Assembly: GCA_964600665.1 (NCBI GenBank)
Contig: CAZRKC010000002.1
Location: 1 to 64,000, forward strand
Direction of reading: 5' to 3'
Origin: CAZRKC01 sp964600665
Lineage (GTDB): Bacteria > Bacillota > SLNR01
Length of the DNA stretch: 64,000 bases
Both the position numbers and the translations under genes were made by a program. The notes under the pieces are model-generated. The model was not told the origin of the DNA, did no database searches, and saw nothing but the letters and a program-made list of their open reading frames with translations. Below are positions 36,485 to 44,567 of this stretch, piece by piece (positions within the stretch are counted from its first letter, which is position 1; every line of letters begins with the position of its first letter).

Positions 36485-38902
36485 ATGTCTGATCGAACCC
36501 AATCGGATGGCCCAACAAAAAAAGTGACCCTGGGTATCACCGGCATGACATGTGCTGCTTGTTCAGCACGGGTGGAGCGGGGATTGCAGCAAATGGAGGG
36601 GGTTGTTGAGGCGGGTGTCAATCTGGCCAGTGAACGGGCAACTGTGGCCTTTGATTCCAAGAAAACGTCACTCAACGCCATCATTAAGGAGATCGAAGCC
36701 ATTGGCTATGGCGTCATCCGGGATAAAGCCACTTTGGCCATCACCGGGATGACCTGTGCCGCTTGCTCGGCGCGAATCGGGACCAAACTGCTGGAAATGG
36801 AAGGGGTCCTGGATGCCTATGTAAACCTGGCCACGGAAAAAGCTGTGGTGGACTATATCCCCACCGTGGTGGGTGTGGGGGAATTTCGCAAACTGATCCG
36901 GGATATGGGGTATAAAGCCACTGAATCCGGTGATGAAAGTACCCGGGATGCCGAGCGCTTAGCCCGGGAAAAAGAGATCGTCCGGCAGAAACGATTGTTT
37001 GTGTTTTCGGCCATTTTGACCCTGCCGTTGTTGAGTATGATGGTGAAGGATATCCCCGGCATCGACCTCCCCATGTGGCTGATGAATATGCAGTTGCATT
37101 TTGTCCTGGGCACCTTGGTCCAGGTTGTGGCGGGATCGCAGTTCTACCGGGGGGCTTATCATAGCTTAAAAAGCGGTGCAGCCAATATGGATGTGCTGGT
37201 GGCCATGGGGACATCGGCGGCCTATCTGTACAGTGTGGCATCCACCTTCTTTATCGAAGGGTTTGTATATTATGAAGCTGCCGCCGTGATCCTGACCCTG
37301 GTGCTTCTGGGAAAACTGCTGGAAGCCAATGCCAAAGGGCGGACTTCGGAGGCGATTAAAAAGCTGATGGGGCTGCAGCCGAAAACGGCCCAGGTCCTGC
37401 GGGATGGCGAGGAAATCGAAATTGCCATTGAAGATCTGGAAGTCGGGGATCTGATTGTGGTCCGACCGGGGGAACGGGTCCCGGTGGATGGCATTGTTAC
37501 GGATGGATTCACATCCATCGATGAGTCTATGCTGACGGGAGAGAGCATCCCGGTTGACAAAAAAGCGGGGGATCCGGTAGTGGGGGCGACCATGAATCTC
37601 CACGGTATGATTCAGATGGAAGCCACTAAAATCGGTCGGGATACGGCATTGGCTCAGATCATCCGCATGGTGGAGGATGCCCAAGGTTCAAAAGCACCCA
37701 TCCAACGGATTGCCGACCAGATTTCCAACTATTTTGTCCCGGCTGTGGTTTTGATCGCCCTGACCACATTTGCGGTCTGGATGTATACCACACGGGACTT
37801 GACCCACTCACTGATGAGTATGACCGCCGTGCTGGTCATCGCCTGCCCCTGTGCCCTGGGACTGGCCACGCCAACGGCGATTATGGTGGGGACAGGCAAA
37901 GGTGCAGAACACGGGATTTTGATCAAGGGCGGTGAGTATCTGGAAAAAGCCCATGGGGTCAATGTGGTGGTCTTGGACAAGACCGGGACCATTACCAAAG
38001 GGAAACCCCAACTGACCGGTGTCTATCCCGTTGAAGGACAGGCGGAAAGTCAGATCTTGCGCCTGGCGGCAGGGGTGGAAAAAGGCTCGGAACATCCGTT
38101 AGCCCAGGCGATCATCAACGCCGCCAAAGAACAGGGCATGGAGATCCCGGATCCACATCACTTTACCGCGATTCCCGGTCACGGTGTCCGTGCTGAAATC
38201 GACGGGATGCAGGTCCTGTTAGGGAACCGTAAACTGATGCAGGCACAAAGTGTGGACATGGGTGACGGCAACGAGATTTTGGAAGCCGCTGAAAACCGGG
38301 GGGAAACCGCCATGTTGTTAGCCATTGACGGCGTCCTGGGTGGCGTCATTTCGGTGGCAGACACCGTAAAAGAACACTCGCGGAAAGCAGTCGCGGCACT
38401 GCAGAAAATGGGTATTGATGTGGTCATGATCACCGGTGATAATCAGCGAACCGCGAAAGCCATCGGCGACCAGGTGGGTATCACTCACATCCTGGCAGAA
38501 GTCCTGCCGCAGGATAAAGCCCGGGAAGTAGAGAAACTGAAAGGCCAGGGCAAAGTCGTCGCCATGGTGGGAGATGGCATCAATGATGCACCGGCGTTGG
38601 CAACTGCTGATCTGGGAATCGCCATCGGCACCGGCACGGATGTGGCCATGGAAACCGCCGGCATCACCCTGATGAGTGGAGATTTGATGGGCATCGTGTC
38701 AGCAATCAAACTTAGCAAACGAACCATTCGCACCATCAAGCAGAATTTGTTTTGGGCGTTTTTCTATAACTCCCTGGGCATTCCCCTGGCAGCCATGGGG
38801 TATTTGAATCCCATGATTGCGGGTGCGGCCATGGCCTTCAGTTCGGTATCGGTAGTCAGTAATTCACTGATGCTGAAGCGATATAATCCTGTTGAGCGTT
38901 AA
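36485..38902 (+). CDS. copA: Copper-exporting P1B-type ATPase
   Basis: 805 residues. Two N-terminal heavy-metal-binding domains each carry [10 protein letters not shown] with CxxC (about residues 19-29 and 87-97). The TGES motif of the actuator domain, the CPC metal site (C454-P-C456, in [14 protein letters not shown]), the phosphorylated Asp at about 498 (DKTGT) and [12 protein letters not shown] follow in the expected order; about eight helices are predicted. The CPC plus two CxxC domains point to Cu(I) export. It is driven by a consensus promoter carrying a CsoR-type operator, and is followed 30 bases later by copZ. It should be copper-induced. Confidence 0.95.
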   Translation: MSDRTQSDGPTKKVTLGITGMTCAACSARVERGLQQMEGVVEAGVNLASERATVAFDSKKTSLNAIIKEIEAIGYGVIRDKATLAITGMTCAACSARIGTKLLEMEGVLDAYVNLATEKAVVDYIPTVVGVGEFRKLIRDMGYKATESGDESTRDAERLAREKEIVRQKRLFVFSAILTLPLLSMMVKDIPGIDLPMWLMNMQLHFVLGTLVQVVAGSQFYRGAYHSLKSGAANMDVLVAMGTSAAYLYSVASTFFIEGFVYYEAAAVILTLVLLGKLLEANAKGRTSEAIKKLMGLQPKTAQVLRDGEEIEIAIEDLEVGDLIVVRPGERVPVDGIVTDGFTSIDESMLTGESIPVDKKAGDPVVGATMNLHGMIQMEATKIGRDTALAQIIRMVEDAQGSKAPIQRIADQISNYFVPAVVLIALTTFAVWMYTTRDLTHSLMSMTAVLVIACPCALGLATPTAIMVGTGKGAEHGILIKGGEYLEKAHGVNVVVLDKTGTITKGKPQLTGVYPVEGQAESQILRLAAGVEKGSEHPLAQAIINAAKEQGMEIPDPHHFTAIPGHGVRAEIDGMQVLLGNRKLMQAQSVDMGDGNEILEAAENRGETAMLLAIDGVLGGVISVADTVKEHSRKAVAALQKMGIDVVMITGDNQRTAKAIGDQVGITHILAEVLPQDKAREVEKLKGQGKVVAMVGDGINDAPALATADLGIAIGTGTDVAMETAGITLMSGDLMGIVSAIKLSKRTIRTIKQNLFWAFFYNSLGIPLAAMGYLNPMIAGAAMAFSSVSVVSNSLMLKRYNPVER

Positions 38903-38932
38903 TGTCATTATCTATGGAAAGGAGGAATTTCA

Positions 38933-39178
38933 ATGTCAGGATGTTGTGGAAAGTGCCAGTGCGGCGCAGGTGAACCATTGGTGTTGCATGTGGAAGGAAT
39001 GACCTGTCAGCATTGCGTGATGGCGGTGAAGAAGGCAGTCTCAGCCATTCCCGGTGTGAAGGCAGTGGAAGTGGATCTGGAAAAGAAAACGGTCACCGTC
39101 AGCTGTGATGACCGGGAAGTATCAGTGGATGCGATCAATGAAGCAGTTACAAAAGCCGGTTATACAGTGGTGGCATAA
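38933..39178 (+). CDS. copZ: Copper chaperone CopZ with Cys-rich N-terminus
   Basis: 81 residues. The HMA domain has EGMTCQHCVMAVKKAVSAIP with the copper-binding CxxC, and the rest of the ferredoxin-like fold is intact. It has an additional N-terminal Cys cluster, SGCCGKCQCGAG, not common in the simple 68-70 residue CopZ; this resembles the extra cysteines seen in some larger chaperones and could bind another metal or tune transfer to CopA. GGAGG lies 7 bases upstream. It is translated in the copA operon. Confidence 0.88.
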   Translation: MSGCCGKCQCGAGEPLVLHVEGMTCQHCVMAVKKAVSAIPGVKAVEVDLEKKTVTVSCDDREVSVDAINEAVTKAGYTVVA

Positions 39179-39193
39179 TGGGGAGGGACCGAT

Positions 39194-39964
39194 ATGCTGA
39201 GTCCGAGTGAGAAGGAGCGGTATTCCCGGCAGATCCTCTTGGATGAAATGGGTGAATCCGGGCAGGAAAAACTGAAGAATGCCCGGGTATTGATGGTGGG
39301 TGCGGGCGGACTGGGTTCGCCCTGCACCTATTATCTGGCAGCAGCGGGGGTGGGGACCATCGGCATCCTGGATAAGGATCAGGTGGATCTGTCCAACCTG
39401 CAGCGTCAGATCCTGCATACGGTGGACCGGATCGGAATGTCCAAAGCGGCGTCTGCGGCCATCACACTAACCGCATTGAATCCAGAGATCCAGATCATCA
39501 CCCTGGATGTGGAACTGACCCCGGACAATGTCCGGGATATCATCCAACCATATGATGTGATCATTAACGGGGTGGATAATTTCCCCACCCGTTTTCTGTT
39601 GAATGACGCCTGTTTTTTGGCGGGAAAGCCCTTAGTGGAAGCCGGGGTCCTGCGCTATGACGGCCTATTGATGACCATTGTCCCTGGGGCAGGGCCCTGC
39701 TACCGCTGCGTGTTTCCCAGGATTCCGGAACCGGATGCCGTACCCTCGACCTCGGAAGTGGGGCTGCTGGCATCCATTCCCGGCATCGCTGGAACGATCC
39801 AGGCCACCGAAGCCTTGAAGCTGATTCTGGGGATCGGGAAAACCCTTACCGGGCGCTTACTGGCGTTTAATGCCCTGGAGGGACATTTTGATGTGCTGGA
39901 GTGGCCCCAGGATCCGGAATGCCCTTTGTGTGGTGATCATCCCACGATTCTCAGCCTGAAATAA
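39194..39964 (+). CDS. ThiF/MoeB-type ATP-dependent adenylyltransferase
   Basis: 256 residues of the E1-like adenylating family that activates sulfur-carrier proteins or MoaD. It opens with RYSRQILLDEMGESGQEKL and the nucleotide-binding MVGAGGLGSP (near residue 38); DxxxxxNLQRQ (DQVDLSNLQRQILH) follows, then zinc-site cysteines in PCYRCVFP and CPLCGDHP. No rhodanese domain is present. GGGAGG precedes the ATG. It sits 16 bases behind copZ, so it is in the copper operon. Partner sulfur-carrier proteins are not in the window. MoeB versus ThiF cannot be settled. Confidence 0.83.
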   Translation: MLSPSEKERYSRQILLDEMGESGQEKLKNARVLMVGAGGLGSPCTYYLAAAGVGTIGILDKDQVDLSNLQRQILHTVDRIGMSKAASAAITLTALNPEIQIITLDVELTPDNVRDIIQPYDVIINGVDNFPTRFLLNDACFLAGKPLVEAGVLRYDGLLMTIVPGAGPCYRCVFPRIPEPDAVPSTSEVGLLASIPGIAGTIQATEALKLILGIGKTLTGRLLAFNALEGHFDVLEWPQDPECPLCGDHPTILSLK

Positions 39965-39968
39965 AAAG

Positions 39969-39986
39969 AACCCGCATCCGCGGGTT
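39969..39986. terminator. Terminator after the copA operon
   Basis: AACCCGC, loop ATCC, GCGGGTT (39969-39986), with A-rich 5' and short T-rich 3' flank, between convergent genes. Confidence 0.65.
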
Positions 39987-40027
39987 TGATGGTATCTTTG
40001 ACTGGGACCGGGCAATTGTCCGGTCCT

Positions 40028-40354
40028 TTATGTTCGCGGCAACAGAAGGGAGAAGAATATGGCAACCCCAAGGATCCAGATAAACATGAATCCCAAGGCA
40101 ACCTGCGCCATCTTCAATCCCAGGGTAGCTTCACGATATCCCGGTGCCTCGGGTGCGCCGAGATCACGGCGGGCAACATACGCCATGAGAGCTGCCACCA
40201 GGGCGATGGGGATACAGAAGGTAAAAAAGAGGGAGTTGATACCCAGAGACGGAATCAAAATTCCCAATGCGATGGCGATGAGGACAGCGGCGATACTGAT
40301 GATGCCAAGCCGGAGAGCGAGACGGGAAGCCGGTGGTACAGCGATTTTGTCCAT
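40028..40354 (-). CDS. Small three-helix membrane protein
   Basis: 108 residues with three hydrophobic segments (about 12-35, 39-59 and 80-105) joined by basic loops. AAGGGGGGA lies just before the ATG. It ends facing the copper operon and follows the AI-2E family gene on the same strand after about 20 bases, so it probably shares that transcript. No family recognised. Confidence 0.62.
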   Translation of the reverse strand: MDKIAVPPASRLALRLGIISIAAVLIAIALGILIPSLGINSLFFTFCIPIALVAALMAYVARRDLGAPEAPGYREATLGLKMAQVALGFMFIWILGVAIFFSLLLPRT

Positions 40355-40373
40355 GCAGATCCCCCCTTCATGA

Positions 40374-41414
40374 TTAAAACAATTGCATATGCTCCCGGCG
40401 GATAAAGTGACGAATCACGACTTTGATGGTGCCGGCCATGGGAATGGCAAACAGCATGCCCCCCAAGCCAAAGAGCCGTCCGCCGGCTAAAACCGCTAAA
40501 ATGATGATCAAGGGATGCAACTCCACCCGGGATCCCAGGATTCGAGGAGTGATGATATTCCCTTCGATCTGCTGAATAATCACACTGATGATCAAGACGC
40601 CCACAGCCAGCTCCACGGAAGTAAATAAGGCGATGCTCATGGGCAAAATGGTAGCCAAGGTCGGCCCCAGATAGGGCACCACATTGGCCAGTCCGGAGAA
40701 AATCCCGAACAGCAAGGCATAGCGGACACCCATAATGGAGTAGACCGATGTGTACACCACGGCGAGGATGATGACCACCGTGAATTGTCCGCGGAAAAAC
40801 TGCCGCATCACCCGGTTCAAATCAACCATGAAGCGACGGGCCCGGGCTTTGCTTGCATCGGAAAAAAGGTCGTAAAATGCACCTTCGATCATGTTTGTAT
40901 CTTTAAGAATATAGAAGGTGAAAATGGGCATGATCAGGATATTGATCACATGCCGGTAGATACCAAAGACACGTTCAATGAGATTTTCCGCCGTATTGAT
41001 AAAGAACACCTCGACCTGCAGGATTTTCCGGTCGATGATGACGCGTAAATTCTGAGGTAGAGACACTTGTTCGTAAGTGGATTCCAAAAATACAATGAAA
41101 TTCTGGACCTGCAATGTATATTCCGGCAATGCTTCCACAAATCGAAAGATCTGGGTAATGGCGACGGGGATCAAAAACGCCAGGGACACGCCTAAAACCG
41201 AAAAAACGATGATGTAGATGATTAAAATGGCCACCACCCGGTTCACCCGCTTTTTTTCTAAATACTGAACCAGGGGAAGCAGGATAAATGCAACGATGCC
41301 GGCGAACACAAACGGGAAGAGAAGGTCACGGATTCGGTAGAATAATGCAACTACCAAAACAGCCACCACAATACGAATCACCGGAATTTTGACGCCACCA
41401 ATGGTAATATACAC
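40374..41414 (-). CDS. AI-2E family transporter
   Basis: 346 residues with about eight predicted helices in the AI-2E family arrangement: paired N-terminal helices, a large middle segment (about 70-160) partly amphipathic, and a C-terminal run containing GLANVVPYLGPTLATILPMS and the QQIEGNIITPRILGSRVELH motif. Members are called AI-2 exporters or Na+/H+ antiporters; the substrate here is unknown. A GTG start follows AAGGAGCG. Upstream by 11 bases is a small gene on the same strand, so the three form an operon. Confidence 0.85.
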   Translation of the reverse strand: MYITIGGVKIPVIRIVVAVLVVALFYRIRDLLFPFVFAGIVAFILLPLVQYLEKKRVNRVVAILIIYIIVFSVLGVSLAFLIPVAITQIFRFVEALPEYTLQVQNFIVFLESTYEQVSLPQNLRVIIDRKILQVEVFFINTAENLIERVFGIYRHVINILIMPIFTFYILKDTNMIEGAFYDLFSDASKARARRFMVDLNRVMRQFFRGQFTVVIILAVVYTSVYSIMGVRYALLFGIFSGLANVVPYLGPTLATILPMSIALFTSVELAVGVLIISVIIQQIEGNIITPRILGSRVELHPLIIILAVLAGGRLFGLGGMLFAIPMAGTIKVVIRHFIRREHMQLF

Positions 41415-41425
41415 GTAATCGCTCC

Positions 41426-41689
41426 TTACATGCTTTGCCGCTGCCGGGCAATCTCGTCCTTGATCGCTGCAGACAGGTGAAAGCGTTGGAAAAATTCGGC
41501 CGGTTTCATATGGATCTTGCGACCGATGCGTTCATCCAGATACCGGTAGCTGACAGGCAACAATCCGTCGTCCGTAATGGCTGCCAGCATGATAAATACT
41601 TCGACAGTGACTTCATCATGAGTTTCGATTTCCGTCGCACTGACATTGAATGTTTTGCCTCCGTGAGAATAACGGAATCGGCTGATCAA
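41426..41689 (-). CDS. Small protein of unknown function
   Basis: About 87 residues. A TTG at 41689 is proposed as start because AGAAGG lies 7 bases upstream in the leftward direction. The longer reading to 41881 would overlap the divergent grdE-like gene and has no ribosome-binding site. The protein is soluble and hydrophilic, with a beta-rich middle (RYLDERIGRKIHMKPAEFF). No family recognised. It is 11 bases upstream of the AI-2E transporter gene. Confidence 0.5.
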   Translation of the reverse strand: MISRFRYSHGGKTFNVSATEIETHDEVTVEVFIMLAAITDDGLLPVSYRYLDERIGRKIHMKPAEFFQRFHLSAAIKDEIARQRQSM

Positions 41690-41788
41690 AGACTCACCTT
41701 CTTTTATGGGGAATGGGCACAATTGTGTGTTCGCGATTAATCTGGATATTCCTGCTGCTGATCCGCTTGGGGAAAAGGGAGGATGGTT

Positions 41789-42259
41789 ATGAGACTGACA
41801 GTGGAGGAAGTCACCGTGAATGATGTTCAAGGCGGGAATCAAACCACACTGGAGTACGGGGTGCTGACGGTGGATGGGCATGGGTTTTCGACAATGCTGC
41901 TAAAAGATGATCGGTTGGCAGCAATGACGGTGGAATTTGCCCATCCGGGTGAGCCTGTGCGGATCATTCCGGTGAAGGATGTCTTGCAGCCACGGGTCAA
42001 GATTGCAGGTCCGGGGCATGTATTTCCCGGGATGGTGGGGGAGGTGGTTCCGTGCAGAGAAGGGGTGACCCGGATATTGACCAATGTGTGTGTAACCACC
42101 ACCGGCCGGATCGTGCCGGTGGTATCCATACCATATCCTTGCGGTAATCCCAACTTAAGTCCGGAAGGGGAGATGGCCTTGCGCCGATCTCTCATTATTC
42201 GGTGCTTGCAAACCCTTGAAACTGAAATTGACGGCCAGCTGGTGTTTACCCATGACTGA
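41789..42259 (+). CDS. Stand-alone N-terminal domain resembling GrdE/component B precursor
   Basis: 156 residues. The sequence aligns by eye with the N-terminal part of glycine/sarcosine/betaine reductase component B precursors: VDGHGFSTMLLKDDRLAAMT, EFAHPGEPVRIIPVKDVLQP, RVKIAGPGHVFPGMVG and the VTTTGRIVPVV segment are all characteristic. Full-length GrdE-type precursors are over 400 residues, so this one covers only about a third and lacks the later parts. The selenoprotein subunit is absent from the window. ATG 41789 has GGGAGG 6 bases upstream. It overlaps the following GrdX-like gene by 8 bases. Function as a reductase subunit is not supported; a regulatory or repurposed domain is possible. 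Confidence 0.7.
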   Translation: MRLTVEEVTVNDVQGGNQTTLEYGVLTVDGHGFSTMLLKDDRLAAMTVEFAHPGEPVRIIPVKDVLQPRVKIAGPGHVFPGMVGEVVPCREGVTRILTNVCVTTTGRIVPVVSIPYPCGNPNLSPEGEMALRRSLIIRCLQTLETEIDGQLVFTHD

Positions 42260-42659
42260 GGGGTATCTGGTAATCACCAACAATCCGAAAGTTGCGGGTG
42301 TTTGCCGCTTTAATGGATTTGATTGTCAATACCATGAGACACAAAGAGAAACGGTCTCATCTGCTCGGGATCAGGTGCATTTAGGTCGCAGTTTGTGCAT
42401 CGATCCCGGTGCCGGGCGGTATCTGGACCGGATGCATCCATACCTCACAGTGGTATTAGGATCTAAACGGGCGGAAAAACGGGGGGATGATCTGACCGCG
42501 GTGGAAGACTTGTATCGTCGGGTTTGGTTTAGTCCGGTTTCCATGTGGGTGACGGAGGCGGATGAGGATTTTCAGCGATTGGATCTGGAATTGTTTATCC
42601 ACGCCATGTCGGGGATCACGACCATCCCATGGCGGGATATGGGGCGGGTACAACAATAG
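42252..42659 (+). CDS. GrdX family protein
   Basis: 135 residues resembling GrdX, a protein of unknown function encoded in glycine reductase operons. The start MTEGYLVITNNPKVAGVCRF and the SARDQVHLGRSLCIDPGAG region fit the family. The ATG overlaps the preceding gene by 8 bases, which suggests coupled translation. Without grdB, grdA or trx genes beside it, this pair appears orphaned from its pathway, unless the rest lies elsewhere. Confidence 0.62.
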   Translation: MTEGYLVITNNPKVAGVCRFNGFDCQYHETQRETVSSARDQVHLGRSLCIDPGAGRYLDRMHPYLTVVLGSKRAEKRGDDLTAVEDLYRRVWFSPVSMWVTEADEDFQRLDLELFIHAMSGITTIPWRDMGRVQQ

Positions 42660-42692
42660 CGGGAAAAAGCCTGGCATAATTTCCTTGGGTTC

Positions 42693-42701
42693 TGATATAA
42701 T
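42693..42701 (+). promoter_or_regulatory. Extended -10 promoter for the small-protein gene run
   Basis: TG at 42693-42694, one base, then TATAAT at 42696-42701. There is no good -35 at 17 bases upstream, as is common for extended -10 promoters. The next gene starts at 42727. Confidence 0.45.
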
Positions 42702-42726
42702 AAAGGCATGACAAGGGGGGATCGAC

Positions 42727-43041
42727 GTGTTTTCAGTAACACTTGCATTTGATAGCAAGACCATATCGGTCAATGAGATTGCCCAAATCGAAGAGGGAAT
42801 CTGGACAGGGCTGAAATTATCCGGTGAGTATAACCGGGTGCTGCGGGATGATCAATGGGTGCTCCATTTTGTCACAGAAAAGAAAATCAAAGAGGAAGCA
42901 CTGCAGAAGATCAAAGGGGTTGAACATGCCATCAAGATCCAGACGAAAGATCTTATAGAGGACGGTCGTGGCCGGAAGAAGAAGGATGATGACCTGGAGG
43001 ACGATCTGGACGTCGTCATGGATGAAGGGGACGAGGACTGA
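42727..43041 (+). CDS. Small protein with acidic tail, unknown function
   Basis: 104 residues. The first 70 form a compact alpha/beta-like domain; the last 25 are a run of Lys/Arg then Asp/Glu (RGRKKKDDDLEDDLDVVMDE). GTG start with AAGGGGGG upstream, just downstream of an extended -10 promoter. It is the first of four genes in a row with short spacers. No family recognised. Confidence 0.58.
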   Translation: MFSVTLAFDSKTISVNEIAQIEEGIWTGLKLSGEYNRVLRDDQWVLHFVTEKKIKEEALQKIKGVEHAIKIQTKDLIEDGRGRKKKDDDLEDDLDVVMDEGDED

Positions 43042-43059
43042 TCACAGGAGGTGCCGTGG

Positions 43060-43239
43060 GTGGAGTACCATGCAACGATAGCAGAACTGACTGATCTGAA
43101 ATTGGGTGAGGAGTATTCCAGGGTGAAAGAAATCCTCTTCAAAGGGTATCGATACGGCCTTTGGGATATTCCGGAAGCCGATCTCTTTGGCATGATTGCT
43201 GCCTTGGAGACCGAGCTGGCTAAAAGACGGGTATCCTGA
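43060..43239 (+). CDS. Very small protein of unknown function
   Basis: 59 residues; GTG 43060 is chosen because AGGAGG lies 8 bases upstream, whereas the GTG at 43051 overlaps that site. The protein is helical-looking, mixed charge, with a central EYSRVKEILFKGYRYGLWDI. It lies in the run of small genes between the acidic-tail protein and the rubredoxin-like gene. Confidence 0.5.
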   Translation: MEYHATIAELTDLKLGEEYSRVKEILFKGYRYGLWDIPEADLFGMIAALETELAKRRVS

Positions 43240-43277
43240 AGGACGATCCGGGATCAATCACAGGAAGGAGGGATATC

Positions 43278-43397
43278 ATGGCCGTGTGGGTATGCTCAGC
43301 GTGCGGAGAAACGAAAGAAGGACGGTGCAAACCGAAAAAGTGTCCGGTTTGTGGAGAGAGCAATACGTTTGTAAAAGATGAGAAAAAAGAAGAATAG
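43278..43397 (+). CDS. Rubredoxin-like mini protein, RCKP type
   Basis: Only 39 residues. It has the two CxxC knuckles of a single iron or zinc site (CSACG and CPVCG) with the RCKPKKCP linker that defines the RCKP-type rubredoxin-like proteins, and an acidic-basic tail. GGAAGGAGGG precedes the ATG. It lies just 12 bases before an aldo/keto reductase carrying a ferredoxin domain, so it may serve redox or metal handling in that operon. The role is inference; the fold call rests on the paired cysteines. Confidence 0.75.
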   Translation: MAVWVCSACGETKEGRCKPKKCPVCGESNTFVKDEKKEE

Positions 43398-43409
43398 GAG
43401 GCGATCCCA

Positions 43410-44360
43410 TTGCTGAAACGGATGCTGGGGAGGACCGGTTTGACTGTAACGGAGCTTTGTTTCGGGGCGTTGCCTCTAGGACCCCTGCAGGCAAATATTT
43501 CTGCAGAAGATGCGGTGGCACTGATTCGAAAGGGATTCGAAAGCGGCATCAACTTTGTGGATACGGCCGAAAGCTACCAAACCCAATCCTATGTCGGAGA
43601 AGCGATCCGGCAGACCGGCGCTGATGTCGTGGTCGCCACCAAATCTGCGGCAACAACCTATGCGGATATGGAAAAGAGCATTGAGCGTTCTTTGCGGGAA
43701 CTGGGTCGTGATGTGATCGATATCTATCATCTCCATGCCGCCCGGGTTTCTGCCTCTGTGTTCACAGAGCGGGAAGGGGCGCTGGCATGTCTGCTGAAAG
43801 CGAAAGAAACCGGGAAGATCCGTGCAGTGGGGATTTCGACCCATGGCGTAGATGTGGTTCTGGAGGCAGCGCAGCATCCGGAGGTGGATGTGGTGTTTCC
43901 CTTGATCAATCAGACCGGGATGGGTATCCTGAATGGGACCCGGGACGAGATGATTGCCGCCATTGGGAAAGTGCATGCGGCTAACAAGGGGATCTATGCC
44001 ATGAAGGCCCTGTCCGGTGGGCATTTGATCGACGACATCAAAGGAGCCTTCCGGTTTGTGCGTGACATTCCCGGCATGACTTCTGTGGCAGTCGGCATGG
44101 TTCACCCGGATGAACTGGCGATGAATCTGCAGATTTTCTCCGATGACAGTTACGAGCCAATTTTGCCAGCGGAAACAAAACGCAAGCGGAAAAGGCTCAT
44201 GGTCATGGGATTTTGCATTGGCTGTGGCCGTTGTGTCAGTGTCTGCCCCAGCAGTGCGTTAAGCTTAAAAGATGGGAAAGCAGTGGTCGACCCGGAAAAA
44301 TGCATTCTTTGCGGTTATTGCAGCCCGGGGTGTCCTATGTTTGCTTTGCGATTAATTTAG
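43410..44360 (+). CDS. Aldo/keto reductase with C-terminal 2[4Fe-4S] ferredoxin domain
   Basis: 316 residues. Residues 1-250 are an aldo/keto reductase barrel (GRTGLTVTELCFGALPLGPL; NFVDTAESYQTQSYVGEAIR; VVVATKSAATTYADMEKSIE). The last 60 carry CIGCGRCVSVCPSSALSL and CILCGYCSPGCPMFAL, two 4Fe-4S sites. Fused barrel-ferredoxin proteins are common in anaerobes. TTG start with GGAGG 9 bases upstream. It ends in a strong terminator. The physiological substrate is unknown, but electron delivery through the ferredoxin domain rather than free NADPH is plausible. Confidence 0.86.
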   Translation: MLKRMLGRTGLTVTELCFGALPLGPLQANISAEDAVALIRKGFESGINFVDTAESYQTQSYVGEAIRQTGADVVVATKSAATTYADMEKSIERSLRELGRDVIDIYHLHAARVSASVFTEREGALACLLKAKETGKIRAVGISTHGVDVVLEAAQHPEVDVVFPLINQTGMGILNGTRDEMIAAIGKVHAANKGIYAMKALSGGHLIDDIKGAFRFVRDIPGMTSVAVGMVHPDELAMNLQIFSDDSYEPILPAETKRKRKRLMVMGFCIGCGRCVSVCPSSALSLKDGKAVVDPEKCILCGYCSPGCPMFALRLI

Positions 44361-44379
44361 ACGATGGACGGTGATCGAT

Positions 44380-44421
44380 AGAGACTGGAGTCATGGACAT
44401 TTGTCCCTGCAGTCTCTTTTT
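44380..44421 (+). terminator. Intrinsic terminator after the aldo/keto reductase
   Basis: AGAGACTG (44380-44387) pairs with CAGTCTCT (44410-44417), with a nested GGAC-ATTT-GTCC hairpin inside, and a T5 run at 44417-44421. Confidence 0.82.
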
Positions 44422-44567
44422 GTGTGGGATGGACGGAAGCCATGGCCATCCCCGCCAGGGTTTCCGTGAATGTCCGCTTGATGTGATTTCATAAAAAAGG
44501 AATCCACCTGCATTTATGGAATGATGCATCATGCTCTGTACCGTTGCTGAGAAAGAGAGGTTTTTTG

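Noticed and set aside
41690..41881. N-terminal extension of the small minus-strand protein
   Set aside because: It would overlap the divergent grdE-like gene, has no ribosome-binding site, and TTG 41689 has AGAAGG at good spacing.
44521..44532. Palindrome ATGATGCATCAT before the GtrB-like gene
   Set aside because: Perfect 12-base palindrome, but isolated and without a promoter around it; chance or a restriction-type site cannot be excluded.
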